Assembly: GCA_019057675.1 (NCBI GenBank)
Contig: JAHLWX010000006.1
Coordinates: 1-42,559 of the forward strand
DNA: 42,559 bases
Direction: 5' to 3'
Source: Candidatus Jordarchaeum sp. LHC_1308
GTDB lineage: Archaea; Asgardarchaeota; Jordiarchaeia; Jordiarchaeales; Freyrarchaeaceae
Part shown: positions 27,884 to 38,172 of the stretch, piece by piece
How positions within the stretch are numbered: the stretch's first letter is position 1
Layout of the letters: every line of letters begins with the position of its first letter
The notes under the pieces: generated by a model
What the model was told of the DNA's origin: nothing
The model's database searches: none
The model's input: the letters and a program-made list of their open reading frames with translations, nothing else
Made by a program: the position numbers and the translations under genes

Positions 27884-28119
27884 CAGGAAATTTTTATTAT
27901 TGATATTAGCGTCATGAAGACGAAATATGTGACAAAGAGTAGTGTAAGTTTCTCCCGCATATCAACGTATCTTCTTAGTGCGTTGCACTAAACAGGACGA
28001 TAGTACAATGGCATGCAGAACGTACATTACGGGCTCGTATATTCCCGTGTTTAATATGGATACTGGCAACTCTACCATATCCTCCTTTCTTTTCCTTAAC
28101 GTCATCGAATATGCTCTTT

Positions 28120-28480
28120 TTATCTTTTACATATTTTATTGATAATGCAGAACTCGGATAGTACATTTATTCTACCTCTAAGGTTTATCGAGGCTAGCCT
28201 CGATATGTGTGGATCCTGCATAACTATTACAACTCCGACTTTATCTGTCGCCTTCATTAAGAATGAGCTGCTATTATGCACTGTATCCCCCACGTGCATG
28301 TTTCTCAGAGGAAAGCCCCTGTAATACTCAAGGAACTCGGCGGGGATCTCCCCCTTTCTTGCCCCAAACTTTATTGTTAGCATCCACTATCGCAATAGCT
28401 AGAGGTTTCCATCTTCCCACATTCACTTCGACAAGCGAAAGCAGTTTATCTACGTCAACAACTTCCTTACTCCTGAAAAC
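28120..28480 (-). pseudogene. Frameshifted Roadblock-like gene remnant
   Basis: Two minus-strand frames join around 28383: EVFRSKEVVDVDKLLSLVEVNVGRWKPLAIAIVDANN then LTIKFGARKGEIPAEFLEYYRGFPLRNMHVGDTVHNSSSFLMKATDKVGVVIVMQDPHISRLASINLRGRI. Confidence 0.45.
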
Positions 28481-28742
28481 CTCTTAAGAGCTTTAGAGAC
28501 GCCCAATAAGATGATTACTTAAAATTAATTAATGTTTCTTTTCATTTCTATTTTTTTGACAATTTTTCTATTTCCTTATTAAACATACCTTCTTTTCGTC
28601 GGATAGTTGATGATTTCCCTAAAATAACCATGCGATTTATGCAGATATTTATAATTATAGGCTAGAATACATATCTATAAACTCCCCTTATTTTTGATTC
28701 TAGCATCTTCTGTCCTTAAACTTTGGTGTTTCACGTTCTGGG

Positions 28743-28919
28743 CTACGTTGTCTTTGACAGGCATCGTAACTCTCTCCCCTCAACAATTCGTTGAGGTCTC
28801 TTCGGGTGAACCTTCACCTGAAGGCTTAACACGGTCACAAGTCCCCATCCGTTATGAAACCACACTTCCAAAGCTAACCTGTTCTCACAGCCGCTAAAAA
28901 CCAGAATAAAGAGGACAAC
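28743..28919 (-). pseudogene. Possible IS605-type TnpB C-terminal relic
   Basis: Open minus-strand stretch FSGCENRLALEVWFHNGWGLVTVLSLQVKVHPKRPQRIVEGRELRCLSKTT* with small hairpins, no upstream body; resembles archaeal OrfB tails from memory only. Confidence 0.3.
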
Positions 28920-29122
28920 CTAACAAGTCCCCCAGATAAACACGGCTTTAAACTTACCAACAAATTGTAATTTTCTAATACTGAAGATATATCAGCTACG
29001 GCTTTTCATCATAATAAATCAACTGTTGCTTTTTCGGATAACTGTAAAACTTGTTTAAGGCTGTCCTTCAGAAAAACTTTAAAACTAATGGTTCTCCTTT
29101 TCCCTGATAAACTACTTTCAGA

Positions 29123-31591
29123 GTGGGTGCTGTTATGTCTGGCGGCAAGATTAAGGAGCCTCGCTGGGATGTTTCTAGGGAGTCAGAGATATGGGAACTT
29201 TGGCAAAGAGAAAAAACCTACCGCTTCAACGAGAATAGTGAGAAACCCTTTTTCACCATAGATAATCCTCCACCATATGTTAGTGGTAGGTGGCATATGG
29301 GTGGCGCCGTTCATTATGCGTCGATCGATTTCATAGCTCGTTTTATGCGTATGAAGGGATTCGAAGTTCTTTACAAGTTTGGGCTCGATAGGAATGGGCT
29401 TCCCGTAGAGGTTAGCGTTGAAAAAGAATACAGGATAAAGATGACTGAAACCCCTAGAGAAGCGTTTATCGCTAAGTGTAAGGAATATCTTGACAGGGTT
29501 GGTGACGACATCCTTAACGTCTGTAGGATTATGGGGTTTTCTAATAACTCCTTCGAGTGGGATGAAATATATAAAACGGATCAGGACGAATATAGAGCTC
29601 TCACACAGGCGACCTTTATCGAGTTATGGAAGAGAGGGTATATTTACGAGGACGAACGTCCGGTGAGCTGGTGTAGTGACTGCCAGACCGTTATTGCCGA
29701 AGCTGAGATCGAAAGGCGGGAAGAGGAAGCCGACCTCCACTATGTTAAGTTCAAAGTTAAGGAGACCGGAGAAGACTTGGTCATAGCCACGACTAGGCCT
29801 GAATTGATTTGTGCATGCAGCGCAGTGATAGTTAATCCCAACGACGACCGATATAAGCGTCTTCATGGCCTAACCGCGGTGACCCCCATCTACAGCAAGG
29901 CAGTCCCCATAATGCCTCACCCGGCGGCTAGGCCCGAATATGGTACGGGCGTAGTCATGGTTTGTTCTTACGGGGACGTGGTTGACCTAAGACTTTTCAG
30001 GGAGCTTTCCCTTACGCCAACTTTCGCCATAAACAAGGATGGTTTAATGACCGAGGCCGCCGGAAAGTATGCTGGCCTAAGCGTAAAAGATGCTAGGAGC
30101 GCAATTGTTGAGGATCTAAAAAAGATGAGTTTACTAGTTAAGTCTGAGAAGATTGTTCACAGTCAGCCAGTCTGCTGGAGAAGCAAGACTCCAATAGAGT
30201 ACGTTGCAATGAGGGAATATTACCTGAAAATGCTCGACTTCGTGCCTCGCCTTAAAGAGATCGCCGAGGAAGTTGAGTGGCATCCCCCATCAGCCAAGTA
30301 TCTCTGGATTAACTGGCTTAACTCTCTTACCATGGACTGGCCTATTTCAAGGAGACGTTATTATGGGACAGAAATACCCGTCTGGTACTGTAAGAAATGT
30401 GGTGCCCCAAACCTACCTGAACCAGGCAGATATTATAAGCCTTGGATAGAACAGCCTCCGTTCGACAAGTGCGCTAAGTGTGGTAGCTCAGAGGGTTTTA
30501 TTGGAGAGACGCGAACGTTTGATACTTGGATTGACTCCTCCATATCGCCATTGTTCATTTCTCTGTATCCTGGAAGCGTTAAGGAAAGCAACAAGCTCTT
30601 CTTTAGGAGAATTTCCTCTAGGCAATACCTCTGCGATCTGCGTCCTCAAGGTAAAGACATAGTGGGCACATGGCTAAACTATACCATGCTGAGGATTCTG
30701 CAGCTTCTGGATAAACCTGCCTTCAAACATGTCTGGATAAGTGGGCACGTCGTCGATAAAGATGGACGAAAAATGTCCAAGAGCCTCGGAAACATAATTT
30801 ATCCTGAACCTGTCGTCGCAAAGTATGGCGCCGACGCTGTTCGCCTCTACGCCAGCATGGTTGCATCGCTCGGCGATGACGTGCGTTTTGACGAGTCCAA
30901 AGTTGCAGGAGTAGCGCGCTTCTTGCAAAAGCTATGGAACATAGCCAGATTCATTTCAACTTTCCCAGAGCCGGCCGAAGGATTCAACTTAACAGAGACT
31001 GATAAGTGGATTCTCTCAGAGCTTAACAAGTTAATTCAAAAAGTTGATGAAAGCTATTCATCATTTGACTTCCACCCTGGAGCAGTTGAACTTTACAACT
31101 TCACGTGGAATGTTTTTGCAAGTCATTACATTGAAATGGTGAAAGCACGCGCCTATAACAGGAATGGCGCCTTCAGTGAGGGTGAACAGAAGGCTGCACA
31201 CTGGACGCTTCATTTCTGCCTAAAGACTATTTTAAAGCTCTTAGCTCCGATAACGCCCTTCATAACTGACGCCATCTGGAGACGATTGTACGGCAAGGAG
31301 AGCATACATAAAGAAAAATTCCCCGAAGCGAATCCTTCAATGATACTTAAAGAAGATTACACACAGCTGATCTTAGAGACAAACTCGGCTCTTTGGAAAG
31401 CTAAGAGAAATGCTGGTTTGTCGCTCAGAGCACCTCTTAAAGTAGTGGTCTTACCGAAAGAAATAGAAGCTTTCGCTATGGATCTGCGTGAAATGCACAA
31501 CATTGAGAAACTGCGCTTCTCGGATGAGCAAGGACAGGGATTTGAAGAATTCCAAGTGGGCGGAAAAAGAATTCTCGTAGCGTTAAACTAG
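29123..31591 (+). CDS. valS: Valyl-tRNA synthetase
   Basis: HIGH-region TIDNPPPYVSGRWHMGGAVHYASIDFIARFMRMKGFEVLYKFGLDRNGLP; editing domain VIATTRPELICACSAV; KMSKSLGN. Confidence 0.92.
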   Translation: MGAVMSGGKIKEPRWDVSRESEIWELWQREKTYRFNENSEKPFFTIDNPPPYVSGRWHMGGAVHYASIDFIARFMRMKGFEVLYKFGLDRNGLPVEVSVEKEYRIKMTETPREAFIAKCKEYLDRVGDDILNVCRIMGFSNNSFEWDEIYKTDQDEYRALTQATFIELWKRGYIYEDERPVSWCSDCQTVIAEAEIERREEEADLHYVKFKVKETGEDLVIATTRPELICACSAVIVNPNDDRYKRLHGLTAVTPIYSKAVPIMPHPAARPEYGTGVVMVCSYGDVVDLRLFRELSLTPTFAINKDGLMTEAAGKYAGLSVKDARSAIVEDLKKMSLLVKSEKIVHSQPVCWRSKTPIEYVAMREYYLKMLDFVPRLKEIAEEVEWHPPSAKYLWINWLNSLTMDWPISRRRYYGTEIPVWYCKKCGAPNLPEPGRYYKPWIEQPPFDKCAKCGSSEGFIGETRTFDTWIDSSISPLFISLYPGSVKESNKLFFRRISSRQYLCDLRPQGKDIVGTWLNYTMLRILQLLDKPAFKHVWISGHVVDKDGRKMSKSLGNIIYPEPVVAKYGADAVRLYASMVASLGDDVRFDESKVAGVARFLQKLWNIARFISTFPEPAEGFNLTETDKWILSELNKLIQKVDESYSSFDFHPGAVELYNFTWNVFASHYIEMVKARAYNRNGAFSEGEQKAAHWTLHFCLKTILKLLAPITPFITDAIWRRLYGKESIHKEKFPEANPSMILKEDYTQLILETNSALWKAKRNAGLSLRAPLKVVVLPKEIEAFAMDLREMHNIEKLRFSDEQGQGFEEFQVGGKRILVALN

Positions 31592-32898
31592 TACCTTAAG
31601 ATGGCGGCGATGCCTTTGAATGCTTGCTTTAATTGTTGCCCTTCCTCTGTTTCAACAGATATTACTTCGACCTTAGCTCCAGTCTGCTCACCAAGCTCGC
31701 CGAGCTCTTCTATTATTTCCTTGACCTCCTTTACGGCGAGAAGCGAGCTATTACAATTCGGACAACTTTTCTGCGCAACTTCACTATGGACTTGCACCAG
31801 CTCATCTTTTCTAGTGGTTTTCTCCTCCGTATAGTTACAGTTAGGGCACTGAATGATCACACGGACGACGTCTAGCCCCTCTGAGAGAAGGAGGACATCT
31901 ACCCTCCCTTGCATTAACGCTTCCCTAACTTCTCTCTCACCGTAAGTGACCTTTTCATCATCTTTTGCTAGAACCTCGAGAAACCTTTGGACTAAGCGTT
32001 TCTCCTCCGTATACCTGAGATTAGCGAAAAGTGATTCGGCCTTCCCGATGAGATCCTTTATTCCAGGCTCCCCAGTGTAGCTCGTGTCGAATACACCCAC
32101 TATTTTTTGCTTAACCCGGTAATCTAGATAATCCCCCTCGATAAACTTCTCCTTTGAAGGTCCTGGTCCTCCGACAACTATTCCTTTCAAATCGGGAACT
32201 GAAAGAAATATATTACTTGCATGCTCTCCTACTCTCTTGAAAAACTCGTGTCCTGCCTGCTCTATGAGTCTCTCAAACCTGCGCTGAGATTGTCCTCCGG
32301 CAGTATGTTTGCCCGGAATGCCCGACGTGAACTTCTTATGTACTTCAAGATGGGTTCCTTTAACCGTGGCAATGTGCGCCTCGGATTTGTCTAAAACTAT
32401 TATACCATATGTATCCTTTTCCTCCAGCATTTCCTTTAATGGATCCAAGTAAAACTTGCTGTCACAATGGTACTTGTATATCTTTATGGGCTCAGGTGGG
32501 ATCACCATCCAAAATTCGAGCTTTTCGGTTCCCTGACTATTATTAGTAGGTATCGCGCCGCTAAATATTACGAGCCCGTTAGGAGGTGGACGCGAGAAGT
32601 ACTTTAACTTCGCCATTATGCTTCTGAGGGCCTCCATTACGTTCTTTCTAGTCACCTTAGACTTGATGTTTGCCGCTGTGCCATACTCCTCCTTAAGGTA
32701 ATTCGTCACGTCACTTATACTGCGGTCTGGTGGAATGTAAAGGCTAATAAGCTCCGTATGGAATCCCTTTTTATTTTCCAGCTCCTCTATAAGCTTGCGT
32801 AACTTATACTTCTCAAACGACGTTCTCTCTTTAGCCTCAACCTCTTCACTCAAAGCATACACCTCGAAGCTAACCCATCTAAATTGTCTGCTCACCAA
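31588..32898 (-). CDS. prf1: Peptide chain release factor aRF1
   Basis: NIKS motif (AANIKSKVTRKNV), GGQ motif (GKHTAGGQSQRRFERLIEQAGHEFFKRVGEHA), C-terminal zinc CPNC / CPNC pair. Confidence 0.96.
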   Translation of the reverse strand: MVSRQFRWVSFEVYALSEEVEAKERTSFEKYKLRKLIEELENKKGFHTELISLYIPPDRSISDVTNYLKEEYGTAANIKSKVTRKNVMEALRSIMAKLKYFSRPPPNGLVIFSGAIPTNNSQGTEKLEFWMVIPPEPIKIYKYHCDSKFYLDPLKEMLEEKDTYGIIVLDKSEAHIATVKGTHLEVHKKFTSGIPGKHTAGGQSQRRFERLIEQAGHEFFKRVGEHASNIFLSVPDLKGIVVGGPGPSKEKFIEGDYLDYRVKQKIVGVFDTSYTGEPGIKDLIGKAESLFANLRYTEEKRLVQRFLEVLAKDDEKVTYGEREVREALMQGRVDVLLLSEGLDVVRVIIQCPNCNYTEEKTTRKDELVQVHSEVAQKSCPNCNSSLLAVKEVKEIIEELGELGEQTGAKVEVISVETEEGQQLKQAFKGIAAILRY

Positions 32899-32919
32899 AT
32901 GCTTGCAGCAACCAACCCC

Positions 32920-33339
32920 TTATTTCGAACAATCCTTTACTATGGTTTCCCACAACTTTTCTTCAAGAGTCTCAAGGGTATACTCCACTTTGATTATTTC
33001 AGGGTTTCCCAGAACCAAAGCCGAGACCCTACGTTTAGCTTCTCTTAAGTAGAGGCAAATAACGCGCTTACCCTTAACAAGAGCCTGCTGTATCTCGATT
33101 CCAACACCAGTAGAGGGTGTCGAAACTTCAGCCACCAGTATATCACATTCGTCGATATGCTTCATATCTCTTTCGAATATATTCTCTTCACTCATATTAC
33201 TTTCGGATTCACTACTTTCATCCAGCACGTGAGGAGTAATCACCTTGAACCCCTTTCTCTCCAGAGCTAGAAATATCCTCTCATAGATCTTTTTTTGCAT
33301 TCGTTCACCACGCATCGGAATAGCAAAGTAAATCTTCAT
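32920..33339 (-). CDS. Nucleoside 2-deoxyribosyltransferase-like protein
   Basis: MKIYFAIPMRG, FERDMKHIDECDILVAEVSTPSTGVGIEIQQALVKGKRVICLY. Confidence 0.75.
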   Translation of the reverse strand: MKIYFAIPMRGERMQKKIYERIFLALERKGFKVITPHVLDESSESESNMSEENIFERDMKHIDECDILVAEVSTPSTGVGIEIQQALVKGKRVICLYLREAKRRVSALVLGNPEIIKVEYTLETLEEKLWETIVKDCSK

Positions 33340-33350
33340 CTAACCCACCA

Positions 33351-33872
33351 TTAGAGAGTGGTAAACTTTTCCTCTCCCAGATATAAAAGCACATCTTTTC
33401 TCCTCTCGGCGAAGTTTTTCTCGGCATAGGCCTCTAAAACTCTCCCTATGAAGACCATGTGGTCTCCGGCCTCAATGGTTTTCTCTACTTTACACTCAAG
33501 GTGGGCGAGGCACTCTGTGATTATCGGCGCCCGCACCTTTTTCGCTGAAGCCGCGGTCAGCCCTGCCTCTCTAAACTTATCGAAGTTCCTGCCCGATATT
33601 GTTCCACAGAGGAGAACCTCCTTAACCAGTTCTGAGGATGGAATGTTAATCACAAACTCTCCGCTCTCCATGATCATCCTGTAAGACTCTCTCTGGAATC
33701 CGACGCTGATCGCTACCATTGGAGGAGTAAAGCTGACAGGCATAGACCAAGCGAGCGTGATTATGTTCCTTTTTCCCTTAGAATCGACACAACTAACCAA
33801 AACGACTGGTCTTGGATATAGCAGGGTGTGCACCTCACTCACGTTAACCTTCAAATCAATCACCCCCCTCAA
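33351..33872 (-). CDS. Flavin reductase-like (FMN-binding) protein
   Basis: YPRPVVLVSCVDSKGKRNIITLAWSMPVSFTPPMVAISVG...SYRMIMESGEFVINIPS...LAHLECKVEKTIEAGDHMVFIGRVLEAY. Confidence 0.87.
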   Translation of the reverse strand: MRGVIDLKVNVSEVHTLLYPRPVVLVSCVDSKGKRNIITLAWSMPVSFTPPMVAISVGFQRESYRMIMESGEFVINIPSSELVKEVLLCGTISGRNFDKFREAGLTAASAKKVRAPIITECLAHLECKVEKTIEAGDHMVFIGRVLEAYAEKNFAERRKDVLLYLGEEKFTTL

Positions 33873-33877
33873 TTTAG

Positions 33878-34957
33878 CTATCTTGTTATTTCAGCACTTC
33901 TCACTTTTTCATAAGTCTCTCTTGCCTTCTTGTCTTCTTCGAAGTGTCTTCTTATAGGATCCACTATGTCGTTAAGGTATCTTGCCGTTGCCTCCTTAAG
34001 GTCTAGGGGGTGTATTTCACCCTTGACGTACGCTTCTCTTAGCTCGTTATACGATGTGAACGTCAATGCGTTTTTACCCTTCCTCTCAACGGTCACCTCT
34101 CTGTACTTCTCAAAGACTATCTTCTCCATTAGGTCCATTATAGGGTTCCCCTCCGCCACTTTCGGTGGGCAGAAAGCGCCGCGGATTTTCCTCCATATTT
34201 CCTCCTTCGAATCATGAATGAATATGGCTGAATCTGGCACGCTTTTACTCATCTTGGAGCTTATCATGAAGTCTATTTTTTCATCCTCGTCGAACCCCCC
34301 TCTTTCTCCTGCCTTAAGTCCTAAGAGAAGCGGGTGATGCACGGCTACGGGCTTGCGCCTCCCAAGCAACGGGGCGACCTCCCTAGCAAGCATATTAACT
34401 TTCCTCTGATCTATCCCCAGCTGGCATATGTCCACTTCAAGCTGAAAAATATCAGCACACTGCATTACGGGATAGAACAGGAAGGCTGTCGGGTTTGAGG
34501 CGCTCTCCTTTCTTCCAGCGATGGTGAGAGCCCTCATAGTTCTACTCACGGTCACGTTCTTAGCTATCAATATAACTTTCTTCCAGTAGTCTGGGTTGTC
34601 AAAGTGATCTTTATGCCACACAATCTCTACCTTGCTGAAATCCACGCCAGCAGCCTTCCAAACCTCTATAAAGTATCTTCCAGCATCCCTTATCTTCTCC
34701 AGATCCCCCCCGAGCTTATTATTAATCCATGCAAAACTGTCAGCCAGCAGAATTTTGAACCTTATACCCGCCTTCATGAGCTTCTCGAGTATGATCGGTC
34801 TGTAGACCGCGACGGGAAGATGCGCTAACCCCGACGGCTCAAACCCGTCATACGCCACAGGCCTACTATTAACCTCAAAAAGTTCTCTCAATTCCGTCTC
34901 AGTCACTATCTCTGCACTGCAACTTCTAACTAGCTGTACTTTCTCCTCAATATCCAT
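33878..34957 (-). CDS. tyrS: Tyrosyl-tRNA synthetase (archaeal)
   Basis: YDGFEPSGLAHLP (HIGH region), YPVMQCADIFQLEVDICQLGIDQRKVNMLARE, SSKMSKSVPDSAIFI. Confidence 0.88.
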   Translation of the reverse strand: MDIEEKVQLVRSCSAEIVTETELRELFEVNSRPVAYDGFEPSGLAHLPVAVYRPIILEKLMKAGIRFKILLADSFAWINNKLGGDLEKIRDAGRYFIEVWKAAGVDFSKVEIVWHKDHFDNPDYWKKVILIAKNVTVSRTMRALTIAGRKESASNPTAFLFYPVMQCADIFQLEVDICQLGIDQRKVNMLAREVAPLLGRRKPVAVHHPLLLGLKAGERGGFDEDEKIDFMISSKMSKSVPDSAIFIHDSKEEIWRKIRGAFCPPKVAEGNPIMDLMEKIVFEKYREVTVERKGKNALTFTSYNELREAYVKGEIHPLDLKEATARYLNDIVDPIRRHFEEDKKARETYEKVRSAEITR

Positions 34958-34979
34958 ACATGCTCCCTCTTAAGGATGG

Positions 34980-36128
34980 ATGGGTTTAATTGTCAAAATA
35001 ACTTTTCCCATACTCTTAAATTGGAAATGGGAAAGAGAGCATTGTGGTGGTCAGATGAATTACTGGTGGGATTTGTCTGTTATAAACTGGCTTCAGGGAT
35101 CTTTTTGGACACCTTGGGGATTCATGAAATCACCTTCGTTGCTAGACGGCGCAATGTGGCTTATAACTCAATTTGGGACTGAGACTGTATGGATACTGGT
35201 AGTCTCCGTTCTTTTTTGGCTCGGATATCGGAGAGAAAGCCTCCTGCTAGGTGCTCTAATACTCGTCGAAGCCATGATAAATTTTTGGCTGAAGTACGCT
35301 ATTTTCAGGCTCAGACCAACAAAGTACGAGGCATTTGTATTCTACGAGTCTTCAGACCCGTCAATGCCTAGTGGACACGCTCAACTTGCAACGACAGCCA
35401 GCTTTTACACGGCCCGGGCTACTTGTCCACGCTTGGAAACCAGTAACCTGGCGAAAGAAAACGGTGGAGGCAGGCTTAGAAGAAAGTGTCTCGCCCTATA
35501 CCTATTAGCCCTTGCATTAACAGTTCTCGTCTCGCTGAGCAGGGTTTACCTAGGTGTTCACTGGCCTACTGACGTTATCGCCGGAAGCATTGTCGGCTTC
35601 ATTATATTCACAGCATATTCCATTATGGCTGAAAGGTTGTGGAATGCTATAGCGCCTCGTCTTCCTACGAGCACATTATACAACTGCGTCTTGATAATTT
35701 TGATTGGAGTTGCGTTCGGCGTCTTCATTCCTTCCTCTTGGAGAATAGGATGGTACGCTGGGGGATTCTTCACAGGGTTCTTCATAGGAGCAGTTCTTGA
35801 AGCCAGATTTCTGAATTTTGAAAAACCCAGAACGCTGAGGGAAGCTCTTGGAAGAATAATACTTGGTGGCCTAGTTCTCTCGGTTCTCGCAGTAGTATCT
35901 GACAAGGTTCTCTCGGGAACTTACGCCTTATTCGACTTATTGGAGTTGCTGTTGGACCTCTTTGTTGTTCCAAGCTTACTTTCGCCTTGGACGGGCATGA
36001 TAGCCAGTCTTATCCTAGAACCATACATGGGCCCGTTCTCCAACGTAATACAGTTCCCCCTATACACTCTAGTTGGGCTATGGGTGAGCTTGTTCGCGCC
36101 GTACGCGTTCAAGGCTCTCCGGCTCTAA
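34980..36128 (+). CDS. PAP2-family membrane phosphatase
   Basis: KYAIFRLRPTK, PSGHAQLATTASFY, SRVYLGVHWPTDVIAGSIVG plus many hydrophobic segments. Confidence 0.87.
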   Translation: MGLIVKITFPILLNWKWEREHCGGQMNYWWDLSVINWLQGSFWTPWGFMKSPSLLDGAMWLITQFGTETVWILVVSVLFWLGYRRESLLLGALILVEAMINFWLKYAIFRLRPTKYEAFVFYESSDPSMPSGHAQLATTASFYTARATCPRLETSNLAKENGGGRLRRKCLALYLLALALTVLVSLSRVYLGVHWPTDVIAGSIVGFIIFTAYSIMAERLWNAIAPRLPTSTLYNCVLIILIGVAFGVFIPSSWRIGWYAGGFFTGFFIGAVLEARFLNFEKPRTLREALGRIILGGLVLSVLAVVSDKVLSGTYALFDLLELLLDLFVVPSLLSPWTGMIASLILEPYMGPFSNVIQFPLYTLVGLWVSLFAPYAFKALRL

Positions 36129-37603
36129 GAGTTTTTCTCTTGGAGGAGAGCCCTCCCCTTCTTATTTTTACGTGCAAAATATTGAACCATTTTTGATAGA
36201 GCGTTCGCCGCTGTCTCTATAGTCGGATAGACGACTGCCCCTTTCTCTGTTGCCCTAGCGACGACTTCTATGTCTGTGGTGGCTGTGACCGCAACTACGG
36301 GCTTACCATACTTTTTAATCAGCTCAATCATGTACTTCATGCTTTCCTCGTCAGCCTTCGCAATCCATTCTTTGACAACGCTCCTACCATCTTTACCGAG
36401 AAGTAACCCTCCAAAGGCTCCTGCAAATGCTCCGCTACCAACAATAAACCCTAAAGCGACAACGATGTCGACGTTTGGGTCTCTTGCTATTGCGTCTAAG
36501 CAGGAGGGTTGTAAGCTTCTGTCGAAGGTTCCTACAAGGTCGACAGGATTACCCTTACTCCAGTAAGAAGGAAGAAGTGCGTTAAGCTTCTGTATCGTGT
36601 CCTCACTTAAGGGAACAACGTCTAGTCCCGCTTCCTCAAAGGCATCTGAGGCGACAACACCATACCCTCCCCCCCAAGTTAGTATACCAACCCTTTCTCC
36701 TTTAGGAGGCGGGAGGTTTACAAAACTCTTTGCTAAGTCAAGCATTTCATTAATAGTTGACGCCTCAGTAATTCCAGTCTGTCTGAATACCGCCCTTACC
36801 ACTTCATTGGGGGAAAACAGTGCTCCACTATGAGACTTGGCAGCTCTAATTCCCGCTTTTGTTCTCCCCGACTTATAGGCTATGACAGGCTTCTTTTCGG
36901 AAACCTCCTCTGCGACTCTCATAAACTTTCTCCCGCTTCTCACTCCTTCAAGATAAAGTAGGATAACTTTAACATTCGGGTCAGAGCCAAAGTAGTCAAG
37001 GTACTCGTAGCACTCTATGTCCGCTTCGTTTCCACTACTCACAAACTTGTCGAATCCTATCCCGACCGTAGAGCCGAAACCTAGAAGATTCGTCCCAATG
37101 TTACCGCTTTGACTTATCAGCGCCACTTCACCCTTACGCGGGAAGACCGGCGGCATCAAAGCACAAAGATCCACTGAGGCACTATAAACCCCCATAGTAT
37201 TTGGCCCAACCAGAAGTAAGCCCCCCTCCCTCGCCCTCCTCACGCACACCCCTTCAAACGCTTCGCCTTTCTCTCCTGTCTCTCTAAAACCGCCAGCTAT
37301 TGCTATCGCCGCCTTAACCCCTGCCTCAACACACTCCTCGATATGCTGAAGAACAGCCTCCGCCGGCCTAGCTATTACGGCTAAGTCGACTTCATCATTA
37401 ACACTTACAATATTCGGGTAAGCTCTAATACCGAGAATCTTCTCCTCGTTCGGATTTACAGGGTAAATTTTTCCCTTAAACCCATAGGAGATTATGTTCG
37501 CAAGAATAATGCAGCCCCACTTAGCAGGATTATTCGAAGCGCCTATCACAGCAAGGGAACGTGGCTCAAAAATAGGTTTAAGATTCCTACTTCCAGAGTC
37601 CAC
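36125..37603 (-). CDS. NDP-forming acyl-CoA synthetase, CoA-binding/ligase (alpha-like) subunit
   Basis: IFEPRSLAVIGASNNPAKWGCIILANIISYGFKGKIYPVNP, GPNTMGVYS, ALISQSGNIGTNLLGF, SHSGALF; ATP-grasp (beta) half absent. Confidence 0.88.
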   Translation of the reverse strand: MDSGSRNLKPIFEPRSLAVIGASNNPAKWGCIILANIISYGFKGKIYPVNPNEEKILGIRAYPNIVSVNDEVDLAVIARPAEAVLQHIEECVEAGVKAAIAIAGGFRETGEKGEAFEGVCVRRAREGGLLLVGPNTMGVYSASVDLCALMPPVFPRKGEVALISQSGNIGTNLLGFGSTVGIGFDKFVSSGNEADIECYEYLDYFGSDPNVKVILLYLEGVRSGRKFMRVAEEVSEKKPVIAYKSGRTKAGIRAAKSHSGALFSPNEVVRAVFRQTGITEASTINEMLDLAKSFVNLPPPKGERVGILTWGGGYGVVASDAFEEAGLDVVPLSEDTIQKLNALLPSYWSKGNPVDLVGTFDRSLQPSCLDAIARDPNVDIVVALGFIVGSGAFAGAFGGLLLGKDGRSVVKEWIAKADEESMKYMIELIKKYGKPVVAVTATTDIEVVARATEKGAVVYPTIETAANALSKMVQYFARKNKKGRALLQEKNS

Positions 37604-37788
37604 TAAACACCACCACCGGCCTTAAATAGATGAAAGAGCAATGACTAAAAAAACTTCTCGTCTACCTTTAAATCTCTGCAAGTAAAGGGAAGTGCTTACT
37701 TGGCCTCAAACTTCACAATCCTTACCTTTACCTTACCTTTAAATAGAACTTCTTAACAAAGTTAAGTTCAGAAAAATAATAAAAGCCT

Positions 37789-38172
37789 GTGATGCAAATG
37801 AGATTTCCCTGCGAGATTGTAATATGGTACCTCCTGCCAGCCATCAGGTCTGCTCTAGCCAAGGAGCTTGCAAACCTAGGTCTCTCCCAAAAAGATATCT
37901 CAGAAAAACTCGGTATTTCAGAGGCAGCAGTCTCCCAGTACATGAAAGGTAAGCGAGGCAGGAAAATAGACTTCACTACCGAGTTCTACGAAATGGTGCG
38001 TGAAGTCGCAAGGCACGTAGCTTCAAGCATCTCTTCCATAGAAGTTTACCGGAGAACCTGCAACTTATGCTTAGAACTTAGAAAGAGGGCATTCCTGTGC
38101 GACCTACACAAGAAACTGGATAATGTCCCCGAAGACTGCAATCTTTGCCCCTGCCTCTCAGAAGACTTGTGA
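37789..38172 (+). CDS. XRE-type HTH regulator with Cys-rich C-terminus
   Basis: LAKELANLGLSQKDISEKLGISEAAVSQYMKGKRG HTH; C-terminal CNLC...C...C...CNLCPC. Confidence 0.8.
   Translation: MMQMRFPCEIVIWYLLPAIRSALAKELANLGLSQKDISEKLGISEAAVSQYMKGKRGRKIDFTTEFYEMVREVARHVASSISSIEVYRRTCNLCLELRKRAFLCDLHKKLDNVPEDCNLCPCLSEDL

Noticed and set aside
37700-37745. Tandem ccttaccttt repeats upstream of the XRE gene
   Set aside because: Only two or three short imperfect units; likely simple-sequence coincidence near a promoter.
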